A DNA stretch of 64,000 bases, from the NCBI RefSeq assembly GCF_008365375.1, contig NZ_QOKW01000025.1:1-64000 (forward strand), given 5' to 3'. Source of the stretch: Roseomonas genomospecies 6 (GTDB lineage Bacteria > Pseudomonadota > Alphaproteobacteria > Azospirillales > Azospirillaceae). Under the pieces are notes generated by a model that saw nothing but the letters and a program-made list of their open reading frames with translations, made no database searches and had not been told where the DNA came from. A program made the translations under genes and the position numbers. Shown in pieces: positions 16,511-25,336 of the stretch (the first letter of the stretch is position 1; the number at the start of each line of letters is the position of its first letter).

Positions 16511-17767
16511 ATGAAAGCCCGTTTCGCCTTCCTGCTCGCCCTGCTGCCGGCCCTGCCGGCGGTGGCGGGCGACCTCGACGTCCGGATCGGCGAGAAGCTG
16601 TTCCGGCGGATGTGGGTCAGCGCCCCGACGGTGACTCACGCCAACGACGGGCTCGGTCCGCTCTACGACGCGCGCTCCTGCGCCGCCTGCCACCCGGCGG
16701 CCCGCCAGGGGCGCCCGCCCGATCCCGCCGCCCCCGACGACCGCGGCGTCGGCTATGCGGTGAAGCTTGGCGGGGACCCCGTTTACGGGCGGCAGCTCCA
16801 GACCAACGCGGTGCTCGGCTTCGCCGTCGAGGGGCGGCCCGTCCTGACCTACCGCGAGGAGACGGTGCGCTTCCCCGATGGAGACACGGCGACGCTGCGC
16901 CGCCCGGCGCTCTCCGTCGCCGACCTCAATTACGGGCCGCTGGCCGAGGCGACGGCCATCTCCGCCCGTGTCGCCCCATCGGTGCGCGGCATGGGCCTGC
17001 TGGAGCGCATTCCCGAGGCCGACATCCTGGCCGGCGCCGATCCGCAGGACCGCGACGGCGACGGCATCGCCGGGCGCCCCAATTGGGTGGCGCCGGATGG
17101 CGCGCGGCAGTTCGGGCGCTTCGGCTGGAAGGCCGTCCACCCGACGCTGCACCGCCAGAATTCGGAAGCCTTCAGCCTGGACATCGGCATGTCCACCCCG
17201 GCCTATCCGGACCCCTGGGGCGACTGCACCCCGGCGCAGACCGACTGCCGGAACGCGCCGCACGGCGACTCGCCGCAGTATGAAGGGCTGGAGATCCCCT
17301 CCACGGTGATCGGGCTGATCGACGGCTATCTGCGCACCCTGCCGCCGGACGGCGGGCTGGAGCCGCCGCGCGACGAGGCAGGGAGCGCGCTGTTCGCCGC
17401 CGCCGGCTGCGCCGCCTGCCACCGTCCCTCCTTCACGACGGCGGAGGATGCGGCGCATCCCGCCCTGTCCCGCCGGACCATCTTCCCCTACAGCGACCTG
17501 CTTCTGCACGATCTGGGCGACGATCTGGCCGACGGCGTGGCGATGGGCGAGGCGCGGGGACGCGACTGGCGCACGACGCCGCTGTGGGGCATGAAGCGGC
17601 TGGCCGGTTCCGATGGGAATCTGGCGCTTCTCCACGACGGGCGGGCGCGCAGCGTGACCGAAGCCATCCTCTGGCACGGCGGCGAGGCTGAGAAAGCGCG
17701 CGGCGCCTTCATGGCCCTGCCGCGCGGCGACCGCGAGAGGCTGGTGCGCTTCGTCCTGGGGCTGTAA
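16511..17767 (+). CDS. Di-heme oxidoreductase, DUF1111 family
   Basis: A 418-residue exported protein. A signal peptide covers 1-19 (cut after AVAG). Two heme c attachment motifs are seen: CAACH at 57-61 and a second CAACH at 300-304. The conserved DGDGIAGRPNWV segment (Asp-rich, possibly calcium-binding) lies between them. DUF1111 proteins are predicted periplasmic electron carriers and commonly neighbour imelysins, possibly changing the iron oxidation state during uptake. The ATG at 16511 begins the signal peptide; the ribosome site is poor, so expression may depend on the upstream gene 109 bp away. Confidence 0.9.
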   Translation: MKARFAFLLALLPALPAVAGDLDVRIGEKLFRRMWVSAPTVTHANDGLGPLYDARSCAACHPAARQGRPPDPAAPDDRGVGYAVKLGGDPVYGRQLQTNAVLGFAVEGRPVLTYREETVRFPDGDTATLRRPALSVADLNYGPLAEATAISARVAPSVRGMGLLERIPEADILAGADPQDRDGDGIAGRPNWVAPDGARQFGRFGWKAVHPTLHRQNSEAFSLDIGMSTPAYPDPWGDCTPAQTDCRNAPHGDSPQYEGLEIPSTVIGLIDGYLRTLPPDGGLEPPRDEAGSALFAAAGCAACHRPSFTTAEDAAHPALSRRTIFPYSDLLLHDLGDDLADGVAMGEARGRDWRTTPLWGMKRLAGSDGNLALLHDGRARSVTEAILWHGGEAEKARGAFMALPRGDRERLVRFVLGL

Positions 17768-17795
17768 AGACCGTACTGTTTGAATGGCATAGGTG

Positions 17796-18929
17796 ATGAG
17801 AATGCAACGCCGCCGCATGATCGGCCTGATGTCGGCCGCCGCCCTGTCGATCCTCCTGCCGGGGCGGCTCGCCCTGGCGGCGCGGGAGCCGGCGGGGGAT
17901 GCCGCCGTTCTGGGCGGCCTGGTCCGCACCCACATCCTGCCGCGCTTCGACGCGCTGGCCGATGCCGCCGGAGTCTACGCGGAGCGGCTAGGGCGGTTCG
18001 CCGCCGCGCCGACGGCGGACGGGCTGGAGGGGTGCCGCGCCGCCCACCGCGCGGTTTACGACGCCTGGGCCGGCGCCCAGCATCTGCGCGTCGGGCCGCT
18101 CTCGACGGAGCTGCGCGCCGACCGCATCGCCTTCTGGCCGGAGCGCGCCGGGGTGGTGCAGCGGCAAATCCTCGCCATGCTGAAGGCCCGCGACCCGAAG
18201 CTGCTGGAGCCGGGCGGGCTGGCCCGCCAAAGCGCCGCGGTGCAGGGGCTGACCGTGCTGGAGCGGCTGCTGTTCGACGAGGGCGTCACCGCCGCCGGGT
18301 TCGAGGGGGCCTCCTCTGGGGGTGATGAGGCTGGGCGCTTCCGCGGCGCGCTTGCCGCCGCTGTGGCGCAGAACGTCCTCGCCATCACCCGCGAGGTCCG
18401 CGACGGCTGGAAGGCGCTGGAGGTGCCGCTGACCGCCGGGGAGCCGACTCCGCTGGGTCCCGACGCCGGGGCCGCGGTCAACGCGCTCTTCTCCAGCGCG
18501 CTCACCGCTTTGCAGGTGGTGGCCGACCAGAAGCTTCTGGCCCCGCTCGGCCCCAACGCCGGGGAGGCCAAGCCCGCGGTGGCGGAGGCGCTTCGCAGCG
18601 GCCAGTCGGCGCGCAACGTCCGCATCAACCTGGAGGCCCTGCGCGCCCTGATGCTGGGCGAGGGCGGCGGCCCCGGCCTGACCGCGCTGCTGCCTTCCGG
18701 CGATGCCGGGGTCCAGGCCCGCCGCACGCTGGAGGAAGGCTTCACCGCCGCGATCCGCGCGGCGGAGGCGATCCCCGCCCCGATCAACGTCGCCGTCGCC
18801 GACCCGGCGATGCGCAAGACCGTGGAGACCGCCCTGCAACGGGTGAAGGACGTGCGCACCCTGATGACCGGCACGGTGGCGCCGCTGCTGGACATCAGCA
18901 TCGGCTTCAACGAGCTGGACGGAGACTGA
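17796..18929 (+). CDS. Second imelysin-family protein, degenerate GxHxxE motif
   Basis: A 377-residue exported imelysin-like protein with a twin-basic N-terminus (QRRRMIGLMS) and a signal reaching about residue 32. The place of the GxHxxE signature reads GLTVLE (151-156), so the His is Thr while the Glu remains. The rest shows the two-fold helical-bundle pattern, for example LRVGPLSTELRADRIAFWPE. GTG at 17793 and ATG at 17796 or 17802 are all possible starts. Such second imelysins with altered motifs often accompany a canonical one and a DUF1513 protein; it may bind a different ligand or act as a structural partner. Confidence 0.87.
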   Translation: MRMQRRRMIGLMSAAALSILLPGRLALAAREPAGDAAVLGGLVRTHILPRFDALADAAGVYAERLGRFAAAPTADGLEGCRAAHRAVYDAWAGAQHLRVGPLSTELRADRIAFWPERAGVVQRQILAMLKARDPKLLEPGGLARQSAAVQGLTVLERLLFDEGVTAAGFEGASSGGDEAGRFRGALAAAVAQNVLAITREVRDGWKALEVPLTAGEPTPLGPDAGAAVNALFSSALTALQVVADQKLLAPLGPNAGEAKPAVAEALRSGQSARNVRINLEALRALMLGEGGGPGLTALLPSGDAGVQARRTLEEGFTAAIRAAEAIPAPINVAVADPAMRKTVETALQRVKDVRTLMTGTVAPLLDISIGFNELDGD

Positions 18930-18932
18930 GCG

Positions 18933-20042
18933 ATGGACGCGACCCGCCGGGGCACCCTGCTCCTGATTGGCGGCGGCCTGCTCGGCGCCCTCCTGGGGCC
19001 GGCGCGGGCGGATACCGCCGGGGGGACGCTGTTCCTCAACGCCTACGCCACGGCGGCGGCCTCGCCGGACTATGGTGTGGCGGCGCTGGACGGGGCGGGG
19101 AACGTGCGCTTCGCCACCCCCACGCCGGGCCGCGCCCACGGCGTCGTCCCGCACCCGGCGCGGGCCGAGGCCGTCGCCTTCGCCCGCCGTCCGGGCCGGT
19201 GGTTCATGCCGCTGTCGCTGGTGGACGGGCGTCCGGGTCCGGTGATCCGCGCGCCGGAGGACCGCCGCTTCACCGGCCATGGCGCCTTCTCCGCGGACGG
19301 GCGGCTGCTCTATGTGGCGGAGGACGACGTGCCGCGCGAGGCCGGGTCCATCGGGGTGTACGACGCCATGGACGGCTACCGCCGCGTCGGCGCCATGCCG
19401 ACCCACGGGCTGGGACCGCACGAGCTTCTGATGATCGCGGACGGCACGGTCCTGGCGGTCGCCAACGGCGGCGTCATCACCCATCCGGACACGGGACGCG
19501 CCAAGCTGAACCTGGACGAGATGGACTCCTCCCTGACCTATGTGGAGGCGTCGACCGGTCGGCTGCTCGATCAGGCGCGCCTGCCGGAGGAGCACGCGAA
19601 CCTCGGCATCCGCCACATCGCCGCCCTGGCGGACGGCGGCATCGCCTTCGGCGCGCAGGACGAGCGGCCCATCGGGATGCTCCAGCCGCTGACCGGAACG
19701 CACCGTCCGGGCGGCGGCGCGGTGCGCCTGTTCGAGACGCCGGACGACGCGCTGTCCCGCTTCGAGGGCTACATCGGCAGCGTGGCGGCGGACCGGGGCA
19801 AGGTCGCGGCCAGCTCCCCCAAGGGCGGCATCGTCGGGCTGTGGGACGACGCGACGGGCGCGTGGCTGGGGGCGGCGGCTCTGCCCGACGGCTGCGGGCT
19901 GGCTCCGGACGGCGACGGCTTCCTGGCGAGCAGCGGGCTGGGCGACCTCCGGACGGTCGGCACGGCGCCGGCTCTGCCCGGCGACGGTCTGCGGCTCGCC
20001 GATTTCCGCTGGGACAATCATATGACGCGCTTTGCCATATGA
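18933..20042 (+). CDS. DUF1513 family exported beta-propeller-like protein
   Basis: A 369-residue protein starting 3 bp after the second imelysin stop. It has an exported N-terminus (TRRGTLLLIGGGLLGALLG, then PARAD). The family's conserved stretches appear as RAHGVVPHP, GHGAFSADGRLLYVAEDD and RHIAALADGGIAFGAQDE, with repeated blades suggesting a WD40-like propeller. DUF1513 is known mainly by association with imelysin iron operons; a molecular function is not established. The stop codon lies inside a 17-bp tandem repeat (20019-20069), so the last residues (HMTRFAI) may be a product of repeat slippage. Confidence 0.88.
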   Translation: MDATRRGTLLLIGGGLLGALLGPARADTAGGTLFLNAYATAAASPDYGVAALDGAGNVRFATPTPGRAHGVVPHPARAEAVAFARRPGRWFMPLSLVDGRPGPVIRAPEDRRFTGHGAFSADGRLLYVAEDDVPREAGSIGVYDAMDGYRRVGAMPTHGLGPHELLMIADGTVLAVANGGVITHPDTGRAKLNLDEMDSSLTYVEASTGRLLDQARLPEEHANLGIRHIAALADGGIAFGAQDERPIGMLQPLTGTHRPGGGAVRLFETPDDALSRFEGYIGSVAADRGKVAASSPKGGIVGLWDDATGAWLGAAALPDGCGLAPDGDGFLASSGLGDLRTVGTAPALPGDGLRLADFRWDNHMTRFAI

Positions 20043-20069
20043 CGCGCATCGCCACATGACGCGCGGCAT
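20019..20069 (+). repeat. Three tandem copies of a 17-bp repeat across a stop codon
   Basis: CATATGACGCGCTTTGC, CATATGACGCGCATCGC and CACATGACGCGCGGCAT follow each other without gaps. Each has ATGACGCGC in the same place. The TGA of the second copy is the stop codon of the DUF1513 gene. A change in copy number would keep or alter the C-terminus only slightly because each unit contains TGA in one frame. Confidence 0.85.
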
Positions 20070-20176
20070 CTGACGCCTCTATGAAAAAGCGCCGGGCGGC
20101 AGCCTGGGCGGTGGCCCGCCGGCTGCGGTGCTGGTAGGCTGAGGACTCTGCTGCCAAGCCACTGCCGCCGGACGCC

Positions 20177-20434
20177 ATGATCGTCGATGAATATCTGGGG
20201 TTTCGCGCCGGGGATGAGGTTCTCGATCTTGCGGAGCTGACCGCCGGAACCGCGCGCATCAAGGAACTTCACCTCGTGCCCTGCGATTGGGCGAACGGGC
20301 CGACCGTCATCGCCGTGATGGTCAACGGCGCGGAACGCTACGTCATCCAGCTCAAGAAGGTGCACGCCCACGGCGCGGAGGAGCCGGAGGGACGGGGGCG
20401 CCGCGTGGTGCCGCTGCGCCGCAGCCCGCATTAA
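20177..20434 (+). CDS. Small hypothetical protein
   Basis: An 85-residue cytoplasmic protein of unknown family. It has no signal or membrane segment; acidic and hydrophobic residues alternate as in a small alpha/beta domain (for example IKELHLVPCDWANGPTVIAVMV), with a basic C-terminal tail. There is no good ribosome site before the ATG, which weakens the call. It sits 40 bp before the gamma-glutamyltransferase gene on the same strand. Codon use resembles that of real genes here. Confidence 0.55.
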   Translation: MIVDEYLGFRAGDEVLDLAELTAGTARIKELHLVPCDWANGPTVIAVMVNGAERYVIQLKKVHAHGAEEPEGRGRRVVPLRRSPH

Positions 20435-20474
20435 TCTCTTCATTGACCCATTCCCCGGCCCGGAGGTTCCCATC

Positions 20475-22061
20475 GTGATGCGTGACTTCTGCCGGCCCGG
20501 GCGGTCGGCGCTGGTGGCGGGGGAGGCCGCCGTGGCCACATCCCACCCGCTGGCGAGCGCTGCGGCGCTCGAGATCCTGGCGGTGGGCGGCAACGCCGTG
20601 GACGCGGCCATCGCCGCCGTCGCGGTGCAATGCGTGGTCGAGCCGCACATGACCGGCATCGGCGGCGATTGTTTCGTCCTTTACGCCCCGGCCAACGGGC
20701 CGGTGGTTGCCCTGAACGGCAGCGGGCGCGCGCCTGCCGCCGCCAGCGTGGAGCGTCTGGCCGGGCTGGGCGTCACCGGCGAGATTCCGCGCCACAGCGC
20801 CCATGCCGTCACCGTGCCGGGCGCCGTCGCCGCCTGGACGCGCCTGCACGCCGATCACGGGCGGCTGCCGCTGGACCGGCTGTTCCTCCGCGCCATCCGC
20901 TACGCCGAGGAGGGCTACGGCGTCGCCCCGCGGGTGGCCCGGGACTGGGCGGCGGCGGTCCCCCTGCTGGCCGCGGACGAGGGCTGCCGCGCCGTCTTCC
21001 TGCCCGGCGGACGCGCGCCGCGCGCCGGGGAGCGCCACGCGCAGCCGCTGCTCGGCCAACGGCTGCGCGACATCGCGGCCCACGGGGCGGCGGCCTTCTA
21101 CACGGGCGCCACGGCGGACTCGCTGGTCGCCTTCCTGCGCGCCCGCGGCGGGCTGCACACGCTGGACGACTTCGCGGCGGCGGAGGACGGGGCGGAGTAT
21201 GCGGCGCCGATCGCCACCGACTACCGCGGCTATGAGATCCTCGAATGCCCGCCGAACGGCCAGGGCCTCGCCGCGCTGATGATCCTCAACGCGCTGGGCG
21301 GCTTCGACCTGTCGCCGTCGGTCGGCGACGCGGACCGTCACCATCTGCAGGCCGAGGCGACCAAGCTCGCCTACCACCACCGCGACGTCCTGGTGGGGGA
21401 GGGTGGGCCGGACGCGGCGGCCTCTCTGCTGTCGGCGGAGGCGACGGCGGCCCTGCGCCGCCGCATCGATCCGGCCCGCGCCCAGGCGCCCGCCCTGTGG
21501 ACGGAGGCGGAGCACAAGGACACGGTGTATCTCTGCGTCGTGGACCGCGACGGCAACGCCATCTCCTTCATCAACTCGATCTTCCACAGCTTCGGCAGCG
21601 TGCAGCTCGACCCGGCGACCGGCGTGCTTCTGCACAGCCGCGGCACCTCCTTCCGCCTGACGGAGGGGCACCCGAACGCCCTGGCGCCGCGGCGGCGCCC
21701 GCTGCACACCATCATCCCCGGCCTGATCCGCAAGGACGGGCGCGCGGTCTGCCCCTTCGGCGTGATGGGCGGCCATTATCAGGCGGCGGGGCACGGGGCC
21801 TTCGTGTCGGCGGTGCTGGACCGCGGGCTGGACGTCCAGACGGCCATCGACCAGCCGCGCAGCTTCGCCTTCAACGGCGTTCTGGAGATCGAACCCTCCG
21901 TGGCGGAGGATACCGCGGCGGAACTGGCGCGCCGCGGCCACGCGGTGGTCCGCCGGAGCGAGCCGCTGGGCGGCGGGCAGGCGATCTGGATCGACCACGC
22001 GGCGGGCCTGCTGATCGGCGGTTCGGACTCGCGCAAGGACGGCTGCGCCCTGGGGTTCTGA
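20475..22061 (+). CDS. Gamma-glutamyltransferase family protein
   Basis: A 528-residue Ntn-hydrolase precursor. The N-terminus carries the family stretch AVATSHPLASAAALEIL, then GGNAVDAAIA and GIGGDCFVLY. The autocleavage/nucleophile Thr is at about residue 350 in KDTVYLCVVDRDGNAIS, giving a large and a small subunit. No signal peptide is seen, so it may be cytoplasmic, unlike glutathione-degrading periplasmic enzymes. GGAGG at 20462 supports the GTG at 20475 or the ATG at 20478. Amidase and Ldh-type dehydrogenase genes lie just beyond on the other strand, suggesting gamma-glutamyl or amide metabolism. Confidence 0.9.
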   Translation: MMRDFCRPGRSALVAGEAAVATSHPLASAAALEILAVGGNAVDAAIAAVAVQCVVEPHMTGIGGDCFVLYAPANGPVVALNGSGRAPAAASVERLAGLGVTGEIPRHSAHAVTVPGAVAAWTRLHADHGRLPLDRLFLRAIRYAEEGYGVAPRVARDWAAAVPLLAADEGCRAVFLPGGRAPRAGERHAQPLLGQRLRDIAAHGAAAFYTGATADSLVAFLRARGGLHTLDDFAAAEDGAEYAAPIATDYRGYEILECPPNGQGLAALMILNALGGFDLSPSVGDADRHHLQAEATKLAYHHRDVLVGEGGPDAAASLLSAEATAALRRRIDPARAQAPALWTEAEHKDTVYLCVVDRDGNAISFINSIFHSFGSVQLDPATGVLLHSRGTSFRLTEGHPNALAPRRRPLHTIIPGLIRKDGRAVCPFGVMGGHYQAAGHGAFVSAVLDRGLDVQTAIDQPRSFAFNGVLEIEPSVAEDTAAELARRGHAVVRRSEPLGGGQAIWIDHAAGLLIGGSDSRKDGCALGF

Positions 22062-22101
22062 GGCGGGTGGGGGCCAAACGCGAAGTCTCGCCCCCCTCTC
22101 T

Positions 22102-23448
22102 CTACGCCTCCGGCCCCACCACCGGCTCCACCGCCGCGGCAATGGACAGCAGGCGGCGGTCGGCCCCCGCGGCACCCACCAGCATGAGGCCGCTGGGAAG
22201 GTCGCCGGCACGCTGCATCGGCAGGCTGACGGCGCAGCGGTCCAGGAAATTGAACAGCGCGCAATTGCGCAGAAGCAGCAGGTTCAGCCGCGTGAACTCC
22301 GCGTCCTCCGCGAAGGCGTCGATGCGGGGCGCCAGCAGCGGCACGGTGGGCATCAGCAGCGCGTCGTAGTCCGCCGTGGCCCGGTCGGTGCGGGCGATGA
22401 GGTCGGCGCGGCGCTGCGTCACCTCGATGTGGTCGGCGGCGCTCATGGCATGGCCGCGCTCGATCCGGACGCGGACGCGCGGGTCGTAGAGGCCGCCCTT
22501 CTCGGCCAGCAGGGTGCGGTGCCAGTGGGCCGCCTCCGCCGCGGGGAGGCCGCCCTTGGCGTTGGCCGGGCCGATCTCCTCAAGCTCCGCCAGAGGGATT
22601 TCCACGATGCGCGCCCCGGCCTCCGACAAGCGGCGGCAGGCAGCGTCGAAGGCGCGGGCCACCGGCTCCTCCAGGCCGTCAAGCACGACCGCCTGCGGCA
22701 CGGCGAAGCGCAGTCCGGCCAGCCCGACCGGCGGCGGCACCCACTCCGCCTCGCCGGCCAGGACGGCGTCGGCGATGGCGCAGCATTCCACCGTGCGGGC
22801 GAGCGGCCCGATGGAGTCCAGCGACCAGGACAGCGGAACGGTGCCGCGCAGCGACACCCGGCGCTGCGTCGGCTTGAAGCCGACGATGCCGCACAGCGCC
22901 GCCGGGATGCGGACCGACCCGCCCGTGTCGGTGCCCAGCGCCAGCGGCACATAGCCCGCCGCCACCGACACCCCGGCGCCCGAGGAGGAGCCGCCGGGGA
23001 TGCGCGTGGGGTCGGCGGGGTTGCCGGGGGTGCCGTAATGCGGGTTCAGCCCGACTCCGGAGAAGGCGAACTCCGTCATGTTGGTCCGCCCGACCACCAC
23101 CGCCCCGGCGGCGCGCAGCCGAGCCACCGCGTCGGCGTCGCGGGTGGCGGGGGGCGCGCCCTCCAGCGCCCGCGACCCGGCCCGCGTGGTGCGCCCGGCC
23201 TCGTCGAACAGATCCTTGACGGAAATCGGCAGCCCGGCCAGCGGGGAGGGGCGCAGCCCGGCGCGGCGCAGCTGGTCCTGGGCGTCCGCCGCCGCGCGGG
23301 CCTGTTCGGCGTGCAGGGCGGTGAAGGTCTTCCGCGCCTCCTCGCCCCCCGCCTCGATGGCGGCGAGGGCGGAATCGACGAGCTTGCGGCTGGTGGTGGC
23401 GCCCGCGTCGAGCTGGCGGGACAGGGTGGAAATGGTGGGCGTCGTCAT
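22102..23448 (-). CDS. Amidase signature family hydrolase
   Basis: A 448-residue amidase. The Ser-cisSer-Lys triad is readable: Lys78 in PISVKDLFD, cis-Ser154 in GGSSSGAG and the nucleophile Ser178 in GTDTGGSVR. It cleaves an amide; the substrate is unknown. The ATG at 23448 is preferred to one five codons upstream. It lies 40 bp after the Ldh-type dehydrogenase on the same strand, so the two are probably one operon. It belongs to the same superfamily as the second amidase at 57669-59054 but lacks a small AtzG-like partner gene. Confidence 0.9.
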   Translation of the reverse strand: MTTPTISTLSRQLDAGATTSRKLVDSALAAIEAGGEEARKTFTALHAEQARAAADAQDQLRRAGLRPSPLAGLPISVKDLFDEAGRTTRAGSRALEGAPPATRDADAVARLRAAGAVVVGRTNMTEFAFSGVGLNPHYGTPGNPADPTRIPGGSSSGAGVSVAAGYVPLALGTDTGGSVRIPAALCGIVGFKPTQRRVSLRGTVPLSWSLDSIGPLARTVECCAIADAVLAGEAEWVPPPVGLAGLRFAVPQAVVLDGLEEPVARAFDAACRRLSEAGARIVEIPLAELEEIGPANAKGGLPAAEAAHWHRTLLAEKGGLYDPRVRVRIERGHAMSAADHIEVTQRRADLIARTDRATADYDALLMPTVPLLAPRIDAFAEDAEFTRLNLLLLRNCALFNFLDRCAVSLPMQRAGDLPSGLMLVGAAGADRRLLSIAAAVEPVVGPEA

Positions 23449-23488
23449 GATGGCGTGAACCAACCGGTTTCGAAGGAGGGGCGGTACG

Positions 23489-24571
23489 TCAGGAGTCGCC
23501 GGCCAGGGCGCGCAGCTCGGCCAGACGGGCGGGGTCCAGCGGGATGCCGTCGCGCAGGCTGCGCGCGCGGCGGGCGTAGCGGCGCTCGCCCGGCATGCGG
23601 TCCTGACCCGCCTCCTTCACGTCCCCGATCAGCCCGGCGACGCGGTCGGCGAAGGCGCCGGTGCCGCCGCGCTCCGGGTCGATGACGATGAAGAGTTGGC
23701 CGGTGCAGGGCGTCTCGGCGCCGGGATGGGCGGACCAGTCCACCTCGCGCGAGAATTTGCCGCCGGTCAGCGCCGCCGCCAGAACCTCGATCATGAAGGC
23801 GATGGAGCCGCCCTTGTGGACGCCGGATTGCCCGCCGAAGGGCAGAAGCGCGCCGCCGTCGAGGACCGCCTTCGGGTCGGTGGTGGGCTTGCCGTCGCGG
23901 TCCACGCCGGAGCCGGGGGGAATGGAATGCCCCTCCCGCGCGGCGATGCGCACGTCGCCGTTCGCCATGGAACTGGCGGCCTGGTCGAAGACCATCGGAT
24001 CGCCGCCGGCCACCGGGGTGGCGAAGGCCATCGGGTTGGTGCCGTAGACGGCGGACCTGCCGCCCGGCGGAACGACGCAGGCGAAGCTGTTGACGAAGGA
24101 CAGGGCGACCAGCCCTTCCCGCGCGAAGGGCTCCACATCCGGCCACAGCGAACTGAAATGGTGGGAGTTGCGGATCGCCATCACGGCCACGCCGCTGGCC
24201 CGCGCCATCCCGACCAGCCGGTCCCGCGCGGCAAGAAAGGCGGGCTGCGCGAAGCCGTTGGCGGCATCGACGCGCAGGAAGGCGGGGCCGGCCTCCTCCA
24301 CCGTCGGTTCGGCCCGCCCGTCCACCCAGCCGCTCTTCAGCGAGCCGACATAGCCGGGAATGCGGAACACGCCGTGGCTGGTGGAGCCATCGCGCTCGCA
24401 GGAGGCGCAGTTCTCCGCCAGGATGGCGGCCACGCGCTCCGACGTGCCGTGGCGCAGGAAGACGCGCTCCAGCAGAGCCACCAGATCGCCGAAGGCGACC
24501 GGCGTGGCGGCGGTCGTGGATGTCTGCGCGAAGGCCGCGGCGGCGCGGCGGCTGGGGGTTTCGTCGCTCAT
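23489..24571 (-). CDS. Ldh/malate dehydrogenase family NAD(P)-dependent oxidoreductase
   Basis: A 360-residue member of the family that includes YbiC, sulfolactate dehydrogenase and delta1-piperideine-2-carboxylate reductase (Ldh_2). Family stretches include the N-terminal CERDGSTSHGVFRIPGYV, AIRNSHHFSSLWPDVEPFA with the catalytic His, and FAREGLVALSFVNS. It reduces a 2-oxo or cyclic-imine acid with NAD(P)H in the cytoplasm; the exact substrate cannot be assigned. AAGGGA precedes the ATG at 24571. Co-transcription with the downstream amidase and proximity to a gamma-glutamyltransferase suggest amino-acid or amide catabolism. Confidence 0.88.
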   Translation of the reverse strand: MSDETPSRRAAAAFAQTSTTAATPVAFGDLVALLERVFLRHGTSERVAAILAENCASCERDGSTSHGVFRIPGYVGSLKSGWVDGRAEPTVEEAGPAFLRVDAANGFAQPAFLAARDRLVGMARASGVAVMAIRNSHHFSSLWPDVEPFAREGLVALSFVNSFACVVPPGGRSAVYGTNPMAFATPVAGGDPMVFDQAASSMANGDVRIAAREGHSIPPGSGVDRDGKPTTDPKAVLDGGALLPFGGQSGVHKGGSIAFMIEVLAAALTGGKFSREVDWSAHPGAETPCTGQLFIVIDPERGGTGAFADRVAGLIGDVKEAGQDRMPGERRYARRARSLRDGIPLDPARLAELRALAGDS

Positions 24572-24757
24572 GCTCGTCCCTTCCGGATTTCTTGTGTGCC
24601 CTGAGGCGTTTGGCCCGGACTCTTGCCGGTCCGGCGACCACGGGACGCACCATAGCGCGCGGCGGCGGCGCGGGCGAACGGGAATGGCGTCCGTGTTGCC
24701 TGACCGCTTCGAATGCGCGAATATGCGCGCCGGATTTCGATCAAATGGAGAAGGCGG

Positions 24758-25336
24758 ATGCATCACCCGGAGGCTCTGGAGCCCATCGTCGGCTTCCTGC
24801 GCGGAATCGGCATGGAAATCGAGTATGGCGAGCGGGCCCACAACGGCTTTCTGCCGGGTGTGAACATCCACGGCGGGGTGATTTGGGTCGATCCCGAGAC
24901 TCTGCTCGGCCCGGGCGACCTGCTGCACGAGGCCGGGCATATGATCGTCGTCCCGCGCCGCTACTGGTCCCGGCTGGGGACGGATCTGCAGGAGGACATC
25001 GAGACCCTGCTGCGGGAGGAGACCGGTCCGGACGGAAGCCCCGACCCGATCCTCACCATGGCGGCCCGGCAGGGGGAGTTCATGTCCCAGGCCTGGTCCT
25101 ACGCCGTCGTCCAGCACCTGAACCTGCCGATGGACTGCCTGTTCTTCCCCGGTTCCTACAAATACGACCAGTATGAGGGGACGCACCCGATGCTGGCGTG
25201 GCTGGAGCAGGGGACGCACATCGGTCCGGCGGCGCTGGCCCGCGCCGGGATGACCGGCTTCTCCGGAATGTTCGCCTATGTCGAGAACAACGGCCTGCCG
25301 GCCTTTCCCCGGATGAGCCGCTGGACGCTGGATTGA
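24758..25336 (+). CDS. Unknown protein with a HEAGH zinc-protease-like motif
   Basis: A 192-residue soluble protein not assigned to a named family. Its most striking feature is LLHEAGHMIV with HEAGH at 57-61, the HExxH signature of zinc metallopeptidases. A helix rich in Asp/Glu follows (DLQEDIETLLREE, 76-88) that could supply a third ligand. No signal peptide or membrane segment is present. GGAGAAGG lies properly before this ATG, whereas an upstream in-frame ATG at 24713 has none. The gene stands alone between divergent and unrelated neighbours. Confidence 0.8.
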   Translation: MHHPEALEPIVGFLRGIGMEIEYGERAHNGFLPGVNIHGGVIWVDPETLLGPGDLLHEAGHMIVVPRRYWSRLGTDLQEDIETLLREETGPDGSPDPILTMAARQGEFMSQAWSYAVVQHLNLPMDCLFFPGSYKYDQYEGTHPMLAWLEQGTHIGPAALARAGMTGFSGMFAYVENNGLPAFPRMSRWTLD

